Below are positions 38,150 to 51,500 of a stretch of DNA of 64,000 bases, piece by piece (within the stretch, counting starts at the first letter, position 1; every line of letters starts with the position of its first letter). Below the pieces are notes generated by a model that saw only the letters and a list, made by a program, of their open reading frames with translations, was not told the DNA's origin and did not search any database. The translations under genes and the position numbers were made by a program. The stretch is from Carposina sasakii (lineage: Eukaryota > Arthropoda > Insecta > Lepidoptera > Carposinidae): the NCBI GenBank assembly GCA_014607495.2, contig CP053155.1, positions 7,626,001 through 7,690,000 on the forward strand. Reading direction: 5' to 3'.

Positions 38150-38816
38150 CGGAATAGGCCCGTAAACCACGCGGACGAAGTCGCGGGCAATAGATAAATC
38201 TATACTTCTATATCTATATCTATACTAATATTATAAAGAGGTAAACTTTGTTTGTTTATTTGCAGTGAATAGGCTCCGAAACTACTAGACCGATTTCAAA
38301 AATTCTTTCACCGTTAGAATCCTTATTGGACCTGGATAGATAGATAGATAGATAGATAGATAGAAAGGACGTTTGGCGTACACATATAGACAACCAAATC
38401 AAGAAAATATAGAAAAAAAAATATAAATAAACCAATGTGATTATAATAGTAAAAAGGTACAGGTAAATGACAAATACATAAAGGATACAAAGAAGTACGC
38501 TTAGCAGTCCCCTACCGGCATGCATAGTAATGCCAAAGGTCCCCTTTCATATGCTGCTTGAGGATTCTACCATCAAGCAGCGCTGGTTTTCAAAAGAGAC
38601 CTGGTTAGTGACATCTATACTAGTATTATAATGTGTGTATGTGTGTGTGTGTGCGCGCGCGTCTTCTCCGTCTTCTCCGTCTTCCACGGCAAAACTATAA
38701 AGATTTGGTGAAATTTGGTAACTTCCAGAGCCCAAGAAAAGACATAGGGTTTTTTATTTTTGCGGATTTTTTCGATTTTTTTTTACCGCGCGGGCGAAGT
38801 CACGGGCAATAGCTAG
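38150..38816 (+). mobile_element. Helitron-like fragments with GATA and GT/GC microsatellites
   Basis: 38150-38190 is a 3' end (accacgcggacgaagtcgcg). A 5' end tctatactaatattataaag begins at 38219, followed by cgaaactactagaccgattt and a (GATA)n run at about 38334-38364. A short complete copy lies at 38614-38816: it starts tctatactagtattataatg, carries a GT/GC run at 38634-38662, and ends cacgggcaatagctag before T. Confidence 0.6.
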
Positions 38817-39012
38817 TAAAAATATAAATATAATATTTACATAAACAAAATACATGTTAAATAGACTGAAATTAAAATAAAATTGTGGGGGAAGATCGTT
38901 CCAGCATTGCGATGCTGCGTATCTAAACGAACCTCGGAAGGCTACTAACTTATGCCTTGGCGTAACGAATACGTGAGTCACCGTTAGAACTTCCTTCGGG
39001 ATTGGAACCTGG
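38800..39012 (-). pseudogene. LINE reverse-transcriptase C-terminal remnant
   Basis: Minus translation reads VPIPKEVLTVTHVFVTPRHK then LVAFRGSFRYAASQCWNDLP. The SFRYAAS..WN.LP pattern closes the RT domain of jockey/CR1-type LINEs. Only about 50 residues survive, followed by AT-rich sequence. Confidence 0.55.
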
Positions 39013-40795
39013 ATGAACATAGGCTATAAGAATTTCCCGATATTCCCACGGGAAGGCGAACAACGGGAATTCTATATTTTTTACGATATACACATGAAAC
39101 TGAAATCGGGCATATACAGGATGATTTTTTGTCGTCAACGTTCCCGAAAACTACGGAATCTCATCATCACGATCATTTTTCTCCATTAAAGCATACCTGG
39201 GAAGTGTCTGGTTTCCCAGATATTAGTGTCCAAAGTTGAGTAAATAGACTGCGTTTTTCTGCATAAATGCTCATAGACGCGCGTAAGCAAGATTTTTTCA
39301 CGAGAAATAATTAATATCTGTCCCTGAAAAAACTAGTATAAACGCTGGATACTATAAATTTCTCCGGATCAAGTAATTTAAAAAAAATCCAAAAAATTTA
39401 CATAGTTTCCCAGCATTTTTTTTGGCATATCAACTTACTTTATTTGATCTATAGAGTACGTACCTTTCGTTAAGGGTGGCAACGAAAAAACAACCTGTAT
39501 GATCATTGGGGACAGCGAGGGAGGACTAAAAACGGATTTCCCCCAAATTCTCACGGGAAGGAGACAAACGGGAATTAATAATTTTTACGAAAACCGCTAT
39601 ACATATGAAGCTAAAATTGGGCATATATGTTCATTAGGGACTGCGAGGAAGCACTAAGAACAGATTTCCTGAAATTCCCACGGGAAGGGGACAAACGAGA
39701 ATTCAAAATTTTTACGAACACCGCTATTTGTATGAAGCTGAAATCGGATTAGGGACTACGAGGAAACACTAAGAATGGATTTCCCAAAATTCTCACGGGA
39801 AGGGGACCAACGGGATTAATTTTTATTACGAAAACGGCTACATATATGAATCAGAAATTAGGCATATATATTCATTAGGAACCCCGAGGAAGCACTAGGA
39901 TCGGATTTCCCAAAATTTCCATGCGAAGGGGACAACGGGAATTAATTTTTTTACGAAAACTGCTATTTGTATGAAGCTGAAATCGAATCTGATTATTTCT
40001 TATTAGAGTTCAGTTTATGCCCTTTCTAGTGATATATAACTCGTGCTAAACTTAGCAAGTCGGTTAAAATTTGTAAGATTTTTGACTTTTCTCCTTCGAC
40101 AACTTTTTATTGTTTAAACTTAGAAATAAGATATAATTAGATAGAGCTAATTATTAACAATGTAAACACATATTTAGTATGCGATGACGGCTGATATCGG
40201 AGCTGCGCACACGGGTGAATGCGCGAGGCGGACGCGATCGGGTTTGGGAGTTAGGCCCACCGCGTTCGTCAACCCTGAAACGGGAGCTGGCCACAACTTA
40301 TGTTCATTAGGAACCCCGAGGAAGTACTAGGAACGGATTTCCCAAAATTCCCACATGAAGGGGACCAACGGGAATTAATTTTTTTACGACAACCGCGATA
40401 CATATGACTTTATAATCGGACCTGTACGTTCATTAGGGACTGCGAGGGAGCACTAAGAACGGATTTTCCGAAATTCCCACGGGAAGAGGACTTACGGGAA
40501 TTATTTTTTTTACGAATACGGCTACACGTATGAATCTGAAATTGGGCATATACTTATGTTCATTAGGAACCCCGAGGAAGCACTAGGAACGGATTTCCCA
40601 AAATTCCCACATGAAGGGGACCAACGGGAATTAATTTTTTTACAACAACCGCGATATATATGAATTTATAAACGGACCTGTACGTTCATTAGGGACTGCG
40701 AGGGAGCACTAAGAACGGATTTTCCGAAATTCCCACGGGAAGAGGACTTACGGGAATTTAATTTTTTTACGAAAACCGCTATTTTTAACCCCCGA
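39013..40795 (+). repeat. Tandem array, 120-130 bp unit, nine units with a dimeric higher-order repeat
   Basis: The unit core is gttcattagggactgcgagg, then aagcactaagaacggatttc, attcccacgggaagggga and ttttttacgaaaaccgctat. Units start near 39013, 39500, 39628, 39747, 39870, 40302, 40428, 40558 and 40684. The pair 40302-40557 is repeated almost unchanged as 40558-40795: the accccgagg and actgcgagg variants alternate, giving a dimer of about 256 bp. The array is interrupted by a MITE (39117-39497) and by about 310 bp of unrelated sequence (39990-40300). No coding potential. Confidence 0.8.
39117..39497. mobile_element. CAGGATG MITE family, copy 4, inserted in the tandem array
   Basis: Begins caggatgattttttgtcgtc after TA and ends gaaaaaacaacctg before TA. 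Array sequence continues on both sides (…gggcatata / tgatcattgggga…), so insertion came after the array existed. Confidence 0.85.
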
Positions 40796-40829
40796 CGCAA
40801 AAACGACGGGGTGTTATAAGTTTGACGTG

Positions 40830-40862
<33 letters not shown>

Positions 40863-42282
40863 AAATGTGTATGTGTCTGTCTGTGGCATCGTAGCTCCCA
40901 ATGATCCGATTTTAATGCGGTTTTTTTGTCTGAAAGGTATATCAGTCGAAAGTGTTCTTAGCTATGTTTGGTGGAAATCAGTTCAGGTCTTCAAAGTCAT
41001 CAGGTCGTTTTTTAGGTGTGATAGGAACGTTTTGCACGCTTAGTTTGCTTGCAAGCATATGTGGAATCTGACATTTGAAACACTAATGTCTTCTGGAACC
41101 ACTGAGCTGGTCTGCTGTTAGGGCTCGAAGATAGGAGACGTAACCCTGGACTGCCTTTTAGTAAACCCATCGAGTTTTTGGGTTCGTTGGATTTGTCTTA
41201 ACTAGTTCTCTTTATGTTTCTAATTGACGAGGACCTGATGCTGGAAATGGGATGTGGCGGATGAAACCCTGGAATGCCGGAATGAAACGGTTAAACCGAT
41301 TTATATTTTTGCTGAAAATCTAGAATGACCAAAGTTTAATCTTTATTGTTTCTTAATCTCTGCAATTCTTCCAGAGCAGTTTGTCATGTCATGAGGATTG
41401 TTAAACAGCTTCCTTTGGTCGAGATCGCATATAGCGAACCCATCTAAACTTTTTACGCGGCGAAAAATAAAAGAAATTAAATGAAAGAATGAAAAATTAA
41501 GGAGCTCCTTCAAAAAGCATGAAATAAAAAATTCAATAAAATTTTTAAAAAACCCCCGACCCAATAGTACGCAATAATTATGTAGGGCTACCCTCAAGTA
41601 AATTACGGACCCAGGACAAAAACTCTGGACATTTGGGTGCAATAAAGAAAGAATTTTCCCCGGACAGCCTTGAAAAAAATACAGTAAAAACGTAAAAACC
41701 ATACGTACACAAGTGTCTAAATAATGCGGTGCGCACGGAGTAAATGTTACCTAATATTTGATGCACCATTTTTTTTCTACATAGGTTACAGTTCTTAGAA
41801 TAAGTATTAACAAAAAAAATAAGACATCAATGAAGCCAAAGAAGTATTACAAAAAAGCGCGTTTTTTTTTCAGTTTTTGGCACAATTACTTCTCTATCGA
41901 TGAATTGGTAAAATTGGTGAAATTGCCAAAATATAGGAAAGTAATATTTATAAATGAAATTGAGACATCAACCTGCCCAACCGGGCTCTACACCCTCCAC
42001 TGACCCTCGGAGATAACTCATAACTGCAAAAACAAGTAATCAAAAGCGCGAGCACCTAGCAGCAAGACAATACATTGCACCATTCCGAAATCAAAAACTG
42101 GATAAATAATCTACATTTTTCGCCAACAACCGTGGCATCCTCAGGATTATAGAAATTAGTAAATTGTAAACCACTAATTATTATGAAACTCTAAAACCCA
42201 CAATTACTTTTAACTAATTATTTATTAGTTATTCCTAAAATAAGTTAGGAAAGTTCACATAAGTACCTAGTTAAAGTTTTAG
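40796..42282. other. Gene-free repeat-derived sequence
   Basis: Begins with a common insect repeat terminus (taacccccgacgcaaaaacg), then a (CT)n-(TG)n microsatellite at 40830-40862. Further aacccccgac words occur at about 41550. At 41970-42180 is a copy of the repeat with gggctctacaccctccactg and ccgtggcatcctcaggatta. The minus-strand frame 41343-41702 shows no domain known to me. Confidence 0.45.
41970..42180 (+). repeat. Copy of the CCCAACCGGGC...GTGGCATC repeat
   Basis: Shares gcccaaccgggctctacacc and cgtggcatcctcaggatta with 42607-42790 (about 640 bp downstream, inside the long-TIR element) and with the minus-strand fragment at 29700-29800. Family not identified. Confidence 0.55.
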
Positions 42283-44210
42283 GGGTGTATCCCATCTGGC
42301 CCGGTGCCTGGCCCGGCGCCGGGCCAAATGGGAAAAAAAAGTTTCATCTGGCCCGGTGAATGCTTACCGGGCCAAATGACACAAATCAAGTGCCATCGTC
42401 CCCGGTGAGGGGAGAAAAGAGGTGCCTCCTATTTGTGAAATACTATTACGCATCTATGAAAGGAATTGAACTAATAAATCAAACTGCTTGAGTTACAGTT
42501 CATTTTTTATCAGCTTGTATAAAACTACTGAAAATTAAAAACTTCTTAAAAGTAGATATAAGTATGAATTTGAACATAAAAATATTTTTATTATAATAAT
42601 AATGATTCGCCCAACCGGGCCCTACACCCTCCCTCGGATCTGCCGATATTCACGAACAGAAACAACGCAGTCGCAAGGAGAAGCCAGATACCTAGTATGC
42701 AAATACAAGCACTTTCCGAAAATAACAATAATAGTTAATCGCATATGTTTCATCAACACCCGTGGCATCTTCAGGATTTAAAATAGTAACGCCTGATCAA
42801 TTAAATAAAATGAATTAAACAAAATTATTTATAAGTAACTCGTAGTAACCTTAAGAAAATTTTTGATGTTTATTGTAACTTTCTCATAGGTTTTTAAAGC
42901 TTTTGAGATATATTTATAGTTATATATTTAGTTTAATGTTTGTTTAATGGCTGGTGGTATGTCCCGATGTAAAAAAGCAAGATATTTCGTGATTACATGT
43001 TAAAGCAGTGGTTGCGTGATGAGTTTATAAACGTGAGGTGCGTTTTCGGACAACGCCCTACGACAAATGCCTGGAAGCTGGCACAGCACTAACAAGACAA
43101 TAAAAAAACAGCCCAATATGATAGAGATGTTTAAAGCCTTTATGCCGACGGTCTTATTCTACAAGATAGTACAAATTCAAAATAAGAACCTGTACTTGAC
43201 GCAAATCAAGGACATGCTCGAGAAGCTTTATTCAGACGCAAGACAGTGACCGGTCAAATAACCGTGGTCATTTTTTAGAAAAAATGCGATAGAAAACGGA
43301 AATTATTTATTTTATTCAAAAGATTCAATTTTTTAAACTGTGATTTATAAAAGAAATCAATCTGTGATTATTAACATTTGTGATAACTATATATATACCT
43401 ATAATATAACTATATGTATACCTACTAAATGATTATTATTATGTTAAAATTTTTGACCATGTAAATTGTTGATTTAAAAAATTCTTATTGAAGAGAAGAA
43501 TTGTTTGTATGTTACAATAAGTATTTATAAATAATTTTGTTTGATTCATAGCATTTTGGCTTCGTTGATTAGGTATTACTATTATTTAAAAGATTGTTCT
43601 TGACCATTTCATATATATTGTTGATTGTTTATAAAAAAAAACCATATTGAAGACTGTTTGTATGTTATAATAAATACATATTTATTTATAATTTTGTTTG
43701 ATTCATAGCAATTTGGCTACGTTAATTAGGTATTACTATTATTTAAAAGATTATTATTCTATATCATTTTATAGTACGTATATTATTGATTTTTTATAAA
43801 AAATCATATCGTAGACTGTTTGTATGCTATAAGTAACTACTTATTAATAATTTTGTTTGTTTCATAGCATTTTGGCTTCGTTGATTATGTTCAAATTCAA
43901 AAAGATTTACTTATAAGAAGTCTATTTCAGGTTGAGTTTAATGACACAATTTGATATCGCATCACTCACAATAAAAACTGATTATTGTACCTATATACTA
44001 AGCAGTTTGACTTATAAATTCAATTCCTTTAGATGCATGTAGTGAGTATTTCACAAATTACGAGGCGTATCCTCTTTTCTCCCATTACCGGGGACGATGG
44101 CACTTGATTTGTGTCATCTGGCCTGGTAAAAATATCACCGGGCCAGATGAAACTTTTTTTCCCATTTGGCCCGGCGCCGGGCCAGGCACCGGGTCAGATG
44201 GGATACACCC
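42283..44210. mobile_element. 1.93-kb DNA transposon with about 140-bp GC-rich terminal inverted repeats and a 7-bp target duplication
   Basis: Left TIR 42283-42425 starts gggtgtatcccatctggccc; the right TIR (about 44066-44210) is its complement with few changes. gttttag flanks both sides (42276-42282 and 44211-44217). Each TIR contains the palindrome tggcccggcgccgggcca and a second stem ggcccggt...accgggcc. The interior is AT-rich and holds a copy of the CCCAACCGGGC repeat (42607-42790), a 60-codon frame (43067-43249) and three tandem units of about 150-160 bp (43467-43890). No transposase recognised, so non-autonomous. Superfamily open: a 7-bp duplication is not typical of hAT (8) or Tc1 (2). 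Confidence 0.85.
43467..43890 (+). repeat. Three tandem units of about 150-160 bp inside the long-TIR element
   Basis: Units begin ttgttgatttaaaa (43467), ttgttgattgttta (43619) and ttattgattttt (43782). Each continues with gaagactgtttgtatgttat, then ataattttgtttgattcata, then gcattttggcttcgttgatt. Confidence 0.75.
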
Positions 44211-44217
44211 GTTTTAG

Positions 44218-45525
44218 GGACTAGTCACATTCTTTGGCTAACTGTGTTATGGATGCGTTGTGGAGCATCGTTTTCTATATAAATAAAATGTATCAAAATC
44301 TCGACTCTCGTTTACTGTAGCCGGCCCTTAAAAATTATTATTAAAAGTTTGTGACATTTACTATAAAATAGTCTAGTTTCGTAGCATTTCGCTTAACGTG
44401 CTCCATTTGTTACACCCTGTATACTGACCGTTACATACCTACCTCAAGTTTGTTTGCTCTTAGGGTTCTGATAGTAAAATTGTTTTTGTTGTTAGATAGG
44501 TACAAGTATATGTTACCTATCTGCCTTACATACATTTATTCATATACCTATATACACGGTTGTGTTCCCGAAATGGGTAGTCAGAGTTGCAGAATCACGA
44601 AGGAGATCCTTACAGCCACGTTTAGCATAACGGGGTCCGGATGTTAATGACCAGTGACAAGTTGCTAGCTTATTCATCGTCTGAGGGAACGCCCCTGATT
44701 TCCTTAGTCGACTCTCACAAAAGCTCTCACAACATGCACGGAAGGAGATGCACAGCTGACTGTATTCTAGTAAAACCCCGCATTAGCACAGGTTAGTATG
44801 TAAAAACATTACAATAATTAAGTACAAACAATAAATCGTTGTGCAAGGAACTTTTATAGTGCAGATTGATCCCGTAAATTCACCGTACCAGTGTCTTAAC
44901 GATACAACTGCTACAATACAAGAACTGTAAAAGTTATTTTGACGGTTTATTAGTGCAAAATAGACAGGTACCTAAGTAGATAGGTAATAGTGTCAGAAAA
45001 GTCGTCTTTAGTAGGAACTTTAGAGTAAGTAAGTACCATAATCGCAATTTTCGTATTTACTGCAGTGATTGATCCTGTAGGTACCTAATCGTTCTAGTAT
45101 TAGCTAATTAAAAGAACTTAATTGCTATTTAATAATGCACTAAAAAGCTCTGTTAAAAACCTTTATAGTTTAGGTACACTACTATATTACTGTTTGGTGA
45201 TAAAGGCCTTGGTTATAGAAACTTATGTTACGTAGGTTAGTAAGTACTTACACGTGTAGCCTAGGTAGCCTAGGTGTGTAGGTAGATGATGAAATGAAGA
45301 AATTTATTTATTTACTGTGGATATATATAGCTATTATTATGGATTTGAATAATAGATGATGCATAAAAGGCAGTAGTGTCACACAATCACCATCTCCATA
45401 GAAGTGAAGGCAACCCCACTACGGCTGCGCGGGCGCCGCTAGACCGCTCACTCGCAACTCGAACGTCAGACATCGCGCGCGCCACTTCAGTATTTAAACC
45501 TTTTAATTGTGAACAAAGCTCCGTG
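44218..45525. promoter_or_regulatory. Upstream region and putative 5' UTR of the type II membrane protein gene
   Basis: 44550-44805 is a repeat copy (see next entry). The last 110 bp before the ATG (about 45415-45525) are CpG-rich (gcgcgggcgccgctagaccg, catcgcgcgcgcc) and contain an arthropod initiator-like TCAGT at 45486-45490. A frame open from a GTG at 45376 runs into the CDS but has no upstream ATG. Promoter placement is inference. Confidence 0.4.
44550..44805 (+). repeat. Copy of the GTTCCCGAAATG repeat
   Basis: Contains gttgtgttcccgaaatgggt, then cacgaaggagatccttacag, agtgacaagttgct and ttctagtaaaaccccgcatt. Related copies: 56655-56855 and a fragment at 6733-6790. Probably part of an unidentified retroelement. 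Confidence 0.65.
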
Positions 45526-48500
45526 ATGGAGAAGGAACACCAGCCAGACTCGATGGCTACTATCACGATGAAGCCGGAGTACCCCCCCTCGGAGGTGTAC
45601 AGCACGTCAGAGCCACCACCGGTAAGTGCACCCGTTATTCCATAATTATGTAGAGTCTGCATTGTAGAGACTATTCGGGGACCCATGCCACTGATTTGCT
45701 TCAAATATTTTTCCATGGTGATATAAGAAACAATTAGGTACTTGCTTACCTAAGTATAAATAATAACATAAAATACTGCAAGGCAGTAACTACAGGTCCT
45801 AAGCTCCCAAGATTTTAATGTTAGACGGTACTTAATAAAAATACCTCTCTACGTATTATACATACATTACTGTAGCAGTACATATTTTACTTAATTTCTT
45901 TATATACTTGATAGATCCGTAACGACAACATAAAAATTTATTCGTGAGTTTAATGGGGCTCGTTATAAAATCTTATGATTGTCAAAGTTGCACGTCGGGA
46001 AAGCGCCTTTCTCTGCGCGGGCGCAGGAGAGGGAGTTTGTGCGATACGGCTGTTTGTAAACAGTCTCTCGGTGCGGAGGTGGCCGTCACTGTGTAGTCAA
46101 GCGTGTTACCACAATGGGCACTATTTTTTTTGCTTAGAATACATAGTCAATACTAACGTGTTTCCGGATAAAGGCCAAACGCTAAAACAAACACCTCAGT
46201 TAGTTGCTCACAAAATGCACAATATGTAGGTACTTAGATACCTTAATTAGGCTTTAGCTGAATCTAGAAACATCTTGTACCTATGACATTAAAGTGTAAC
46301 ATAAAGGTCAACCAGTCAGTTCTTAAAATGATATATGATCTAGCTATTGTTAACTTTTAGCATAGAGGAATAAGATTAAATACCTAACAATATTCACAAT
46401 AGACTTACTTCTTCTTATTATGGAAACACAACAACCATTTTCATAGATATACAACAGTGACGGTAGAAGTAACAAAGATAGAGCAAATGCTGAATAAAAG
46501 TTTAAAATACCTATGTAGAGTTGTTTACTTTTAGTAGCCACTACACATCTTGTTCGAGGTTTCAAAAGTCTCCATTATTATTACAAAAGTGCGACAAGGT
46601 CAGTCAGTCTACTACGTGTCCATAAAAATTGCCTTTTGTACTGAAATTACGTGCTCCGACACACTTAGGTAGTACCTACTTAAATGTAGAGCCGAATATT
46701 TGTGGACTTTACATGGCCTAATCATCGGGTTTAAAACATTGGTACGAGTTCTAGGTATGTGGGTACGGTACTACCTATTTACAATGTTGGGATTACAAGA
46801 TTTATTTTTCTGATGTAATATACAAATTAATAATTATTTTCAAATACTTATAAATAATATTTTTTGCCTTCTGTAAATAATTTACCTAGCGTGCACTCGA
46901 ATCCATAATGTTTACTATCTTATTTCCGTAAATCTGTCAAAGACATAAGCGAAGCAGATTTACGGAGACGACTCGCTTAAGCATCGGATACGTTACGATA
47001 CTATGTAGTTAGGTTTCTATTTAGGAGTGATTTCAGGTCTGTATCATTAGCTATTTTTTCCTAAGTGGCTCCTCAACCATTGTATGTTTGTAACGTGATT
47101 GCAATGTTGTTATAGCATCATCACGTCAATTTACTGTGTTTGATTCCTTTAAAATAACATTAAAGCTAGCTTAGTTATCTCTCAATAGACGTTTCAATCG
47201 AATCGTTCGTCGTCGTCAAAGTTGCGGATACATGCAGTGTAATCCGTTAAGAATGACATCGAAGGGAATTGACGAACACGTCATAATAAGCGGAGGTCAT
47301 ACAAAACGTTTTGTAAAAAAACCTATTTTATGTATACGAGTATGTACTTGTGTAGATCAAGCTAGAAATTCAAGTGCCAATTGCTGAGATTGGGCGATTT
47401 TCCACTAAACGACACAACAACGACACGACCACGACATTTCGTCATCTAGTATCGTCTAATGGAAAAACAAGCCATACTATAGGTACTATCTAATACATTT
47501 TTGCTCCCGAATAAGCCGTGTCGTTGTTATGGCCGTGTCGTCTAGGGAAAAAATCCCAATCCAAAACCAAAAGTCGCTGGGAATCAACCAATATTGCGAC
47601 TGTTCGTCATTAAAACTAAATAAAAATGGTCATAATAAGCGACATGTCACCACCGACATTTTACATTATATTTACCATAATAACTGACTTTTTACAAAGA
47701 ACTTTATATGAAAACCAAAGTTCGTTGTGTAATTGCGTCATTATAAGCGGTAGGTCAATATAGGCGGAGTCACAAGCGGATTCTACTGTACAATATCGGT
47801 TTTACCTTGTTTTGTTTTACTCGTATAAGCTTATAATCCTAAAACCTTAGATTATTGATAGGTCTTCGCTCCGCTCGAGCGAAGCGGAGCGAAGCGGAGC
47901 GAATCATTATTCTAAGCCTAAAACTAATAAATGACTAACAAAAGTTTAACATTATAGAATATCTTCTATCTAATAATCTAGATTCAGATTTGTCAGGATT
48001 GTTGGCATAGCTAAAAATCCTTTTAAATCTCTTAAAATCTATTTATCTAAGTATAGGATTTAAACCACGAAGAAAAATAAAATAAAAACAAGCCAGAACT
48101 ACGCAGGAAATATGGTCATCATTTAGTTAGATTAATTTCAAGATAGATTTTCCTAGAACTGCAAAACTGATGAGATACCTATGCATGTGAAAAATACCTC
48201 ATTGTTCTATTGTCCCTTACCATTTATTATCATACCTATTGCACTGATAATAACGCAACTATCGTTTATTTACAAAAATAATAATAACATAGGTAGTGAG
48301 GATTATGTAATACAAATCTTCTGGTATTAACGTGGGTAGGTAGGCTCTTAGGAATTAAAATAATTAATGTCCATACTTGTCTATATAACTTGATATATTG
48401 ATAATAATAATCTCAACTTACTAAATCACTGGTTACGTAACTTACCCATACTAACTTTAATTTAATAATAATAAAATTTCTCCAATTATTTTGCATTTCA

Positions 48501-51500
48501 TTCAAGTAAGTTTCTGAAGTTACCTGTAGGCACTGCGGCATCTAAAAGTAATGTAGAGCCTACTGATATATTAGAATAAAAGAGTAAAATTTGTGTTTTC
48601 CTGCACTTTTTTTGCTGACGTTACGTTGATGAAAAGATGGGCAGAAATGGCAAGAAAGAAACCGAAATTTACTCTTTGGACCCATTAGCTCTCTTGTGTA
48701 ATACATAGCCTTATGATTTTAAAATAAGTCGATATTTAAGGCAATGGACCTAACTCAAAGTGAAATCGCCTTCAGTTGACATTGCGTCATAAACCATATA
48801 AACGACAACTCGCTCAACTGATATTTAGAGAACATCCTTATTTTGGTAGACAAATAGACAAAGTGTTTACTTCGAATCACATACAGACAGAGGACCGGAC
48901 GTAAGGATCTTTTGCGCTTGATTTCGCCTGATATTTATCTACGGTATAATAGTAGTACAAACCGGCGATGGTCTCTTCAATTTAATTTTCGAAAGTAAAA
49001 AATCGTTTTGTGACTAATTGGAATACTAGAGATCGAGATCAAATTCAGATATATATTGCAGATATGTATTTAAATTGTTTAAGTACACACACAAAATTTA
49101 GAATCAAATAATCTGTGAAACCAATGATTTTTAGCCTATCTAGGTTTGCCAAAAATGTGGCACTGTAACGGTTACCTTACAGTACGGTCATAGTTCGACA
49201 AACGCGCTGATGACTCTAGTTCCACATAATGGCTAATTGTTGTATAATGCGCAAGCGCTGTAAACAGGCACAATTTAGTGCGCAGTGGTACCAACATGTG
49301 ACTGGAACGGTAATATAACTGGGCACCTATTTACATATTTCTAAAATTTTACAAACCGGTTATGTTGAATAACAGGAAAAAATAGAACATACGCGATTCA
49401 TCTTAATAAAATAATTTTGATTATGTAAAGTTGCTAAAGTTTTGTTCTCCTAACTCTTAGATGAATCTAGTTATATTCAGTGACAGCGCTCAAAAAATGG
49501 CACTACAAATAGCTGCTCAATTGTATGGCTGGGCATCTATTGTCAAAAATTGATACAAGCAAAGTCGAGTCTTATGGTAACTACATAAGATTCAAGTTTA
49601 AAAATCTAATCTAATGCAGTTATTACGTTTACATAGATTTACTGGTGCCACTTTTTATAAAGATTTCATTATGAAACCCCGCGTCTACCTATAAACACGT
49701 CACTGTCGTAAGTAAAGATTCTATAAAACTTTATTTATGCAAGTGATGTGCTGGACATGCACAATGTGTATGGGCGTAAATATTAGACATGACTACCGAA
49801 TGTGCTTCACATGTAGTTTCAAAGCCGGCTTTAGAAAGCAGTTTGGCTCAATATGGCAACTGGTTACGTACTAGGCAGACTCTTTGTTAAACTTTGTTTA
49901 CTTATATGTTCATCAAGGGAATATTCTAGTTAAATAGTTAGTTTTTAAGTTAGCCATATAAATTTCTACCCTTTTGTAAATACTTAATGTTCTTAATAAA
50001 TAAATTTAGTTGTTAAATATTCTATCTGTGTTGGCTGATTAGTCAATAGTAAGAGATTACAAAATATTTTGGTTGTAGACCGGTCACTGGTCATTGACAC
50101 AGCCTCGGTTTGAACACCCAGCAAGCTATTGTCATGGCACGCACCACTTAACTACAACATTGCATAACTCAAATACAGTGAACATTGTCATTGCAAAAAT
50201 GCTTTTAAACCGACTAGCACGGTTGACAGACAGAACATGAACAGTTGGTTTATTATTTAATATACATACAATGTGTCGATACTTGTATGATACCTATAAT
50301 ACGAGATAAATTGTACAATTTGTACTAAAATAAATCAGATCATTTATCTACTATCGGCATGTTTAGCTTTAACCACTGAAGAGCCATTTTACCTAACCTA
50401 TATGCAGAGACATATAGAGTTTATTATTAATAGTTTAATCCTCTAATAAAGTTATAAATTGAACATCTTCCATTCTGAATGTTCTCTACATAGTTGAGTT
50501 GTTAACTTTGAGAACCTTTAGCTGGCAAGGTCGATTCAGAAAGGTAACTGATAGATAGATATGAGGGTTCTCTTCCATATGCATGGTCCCACAGTTGCTT
50601 GCAAATCTTGCAATCGGACAAGCGACTTGTTCGATAGTTATCAAAAGTGCATTTATCCCTTAGCCTATTTACAAAAATTAAAAATAGCAGCATAATTTTA
50701 CCAGCAGTTTAATAAAAACAAGGGATATCAAAATGCTTTATTTTAGATATCGTACTGTGTGGTAAGATGAAGGCATTTTCCAAATCAGCTGTTGCAATAT
50801 TCATAAAATGCAAATGGAGCTGTAAAACTGAATCGCTTCGCGCCATCGGATGATGTTGATGGATTTCTCGATGCAATCGGCGAGCACTTTCACTCGCTCC
50901 TCCCGCCCGTGCCCTACTCCCCGTGCAATACTTACATAATGCTGCGCCTGCGTCATCGTCGGTCTGACTCTAGCTGGTTAAGCCGACCACTACACCTCAT
51001 TAGTTCAGCTTTCCGAGGACCAGCGGCTCATCATTAACTTTAAAATGCCTATGTTTATGTTTATTACTGTATACTTTACAAAATGACTCCCTTTATTATC
51101 ATAAATATGCCTACCACAGTTTAGAAACTGCGTGTAAACTGAAAGTGTGACAATATACAGATTACGCAATTATTTGTAAATAAAATGCGTTAAATCTGTT
51201 TGGGACGGTCAAAAGAAAAAGCTAGATTTCCGGTACCTACCTAACTAATTGTTATTGAATTGTTCTATTGAAATGAGTTATTTGACAATAGTTGAAAGTA
51301 AAAAAAAACAATAACAACACTTTAGGAAAATCTTAGTTAATCAATCTTTGTAAATAACTTTGCACCTGCGAAAGGCAACTAGTTTACTTGCAGGCTGAAA
51401 AATATTATTCTGATATTTAACTTATACCTAGATTACTTCACAACTAAACTTCTACGTAGTCTCTATTGTATAGATAGTAGATCATTATTTAACTGATAAT

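Noticed and set aside
38256..38525. Minus frame with repeated SIYLSIYLS
   Set aside because: Translation of the GATA microsatellite.
41343..41702. 119-codon minus frame
   Set aside because: Lies in repeat-derived sequence with an overlapping frame at 41578-41769 and no recognisable domain.
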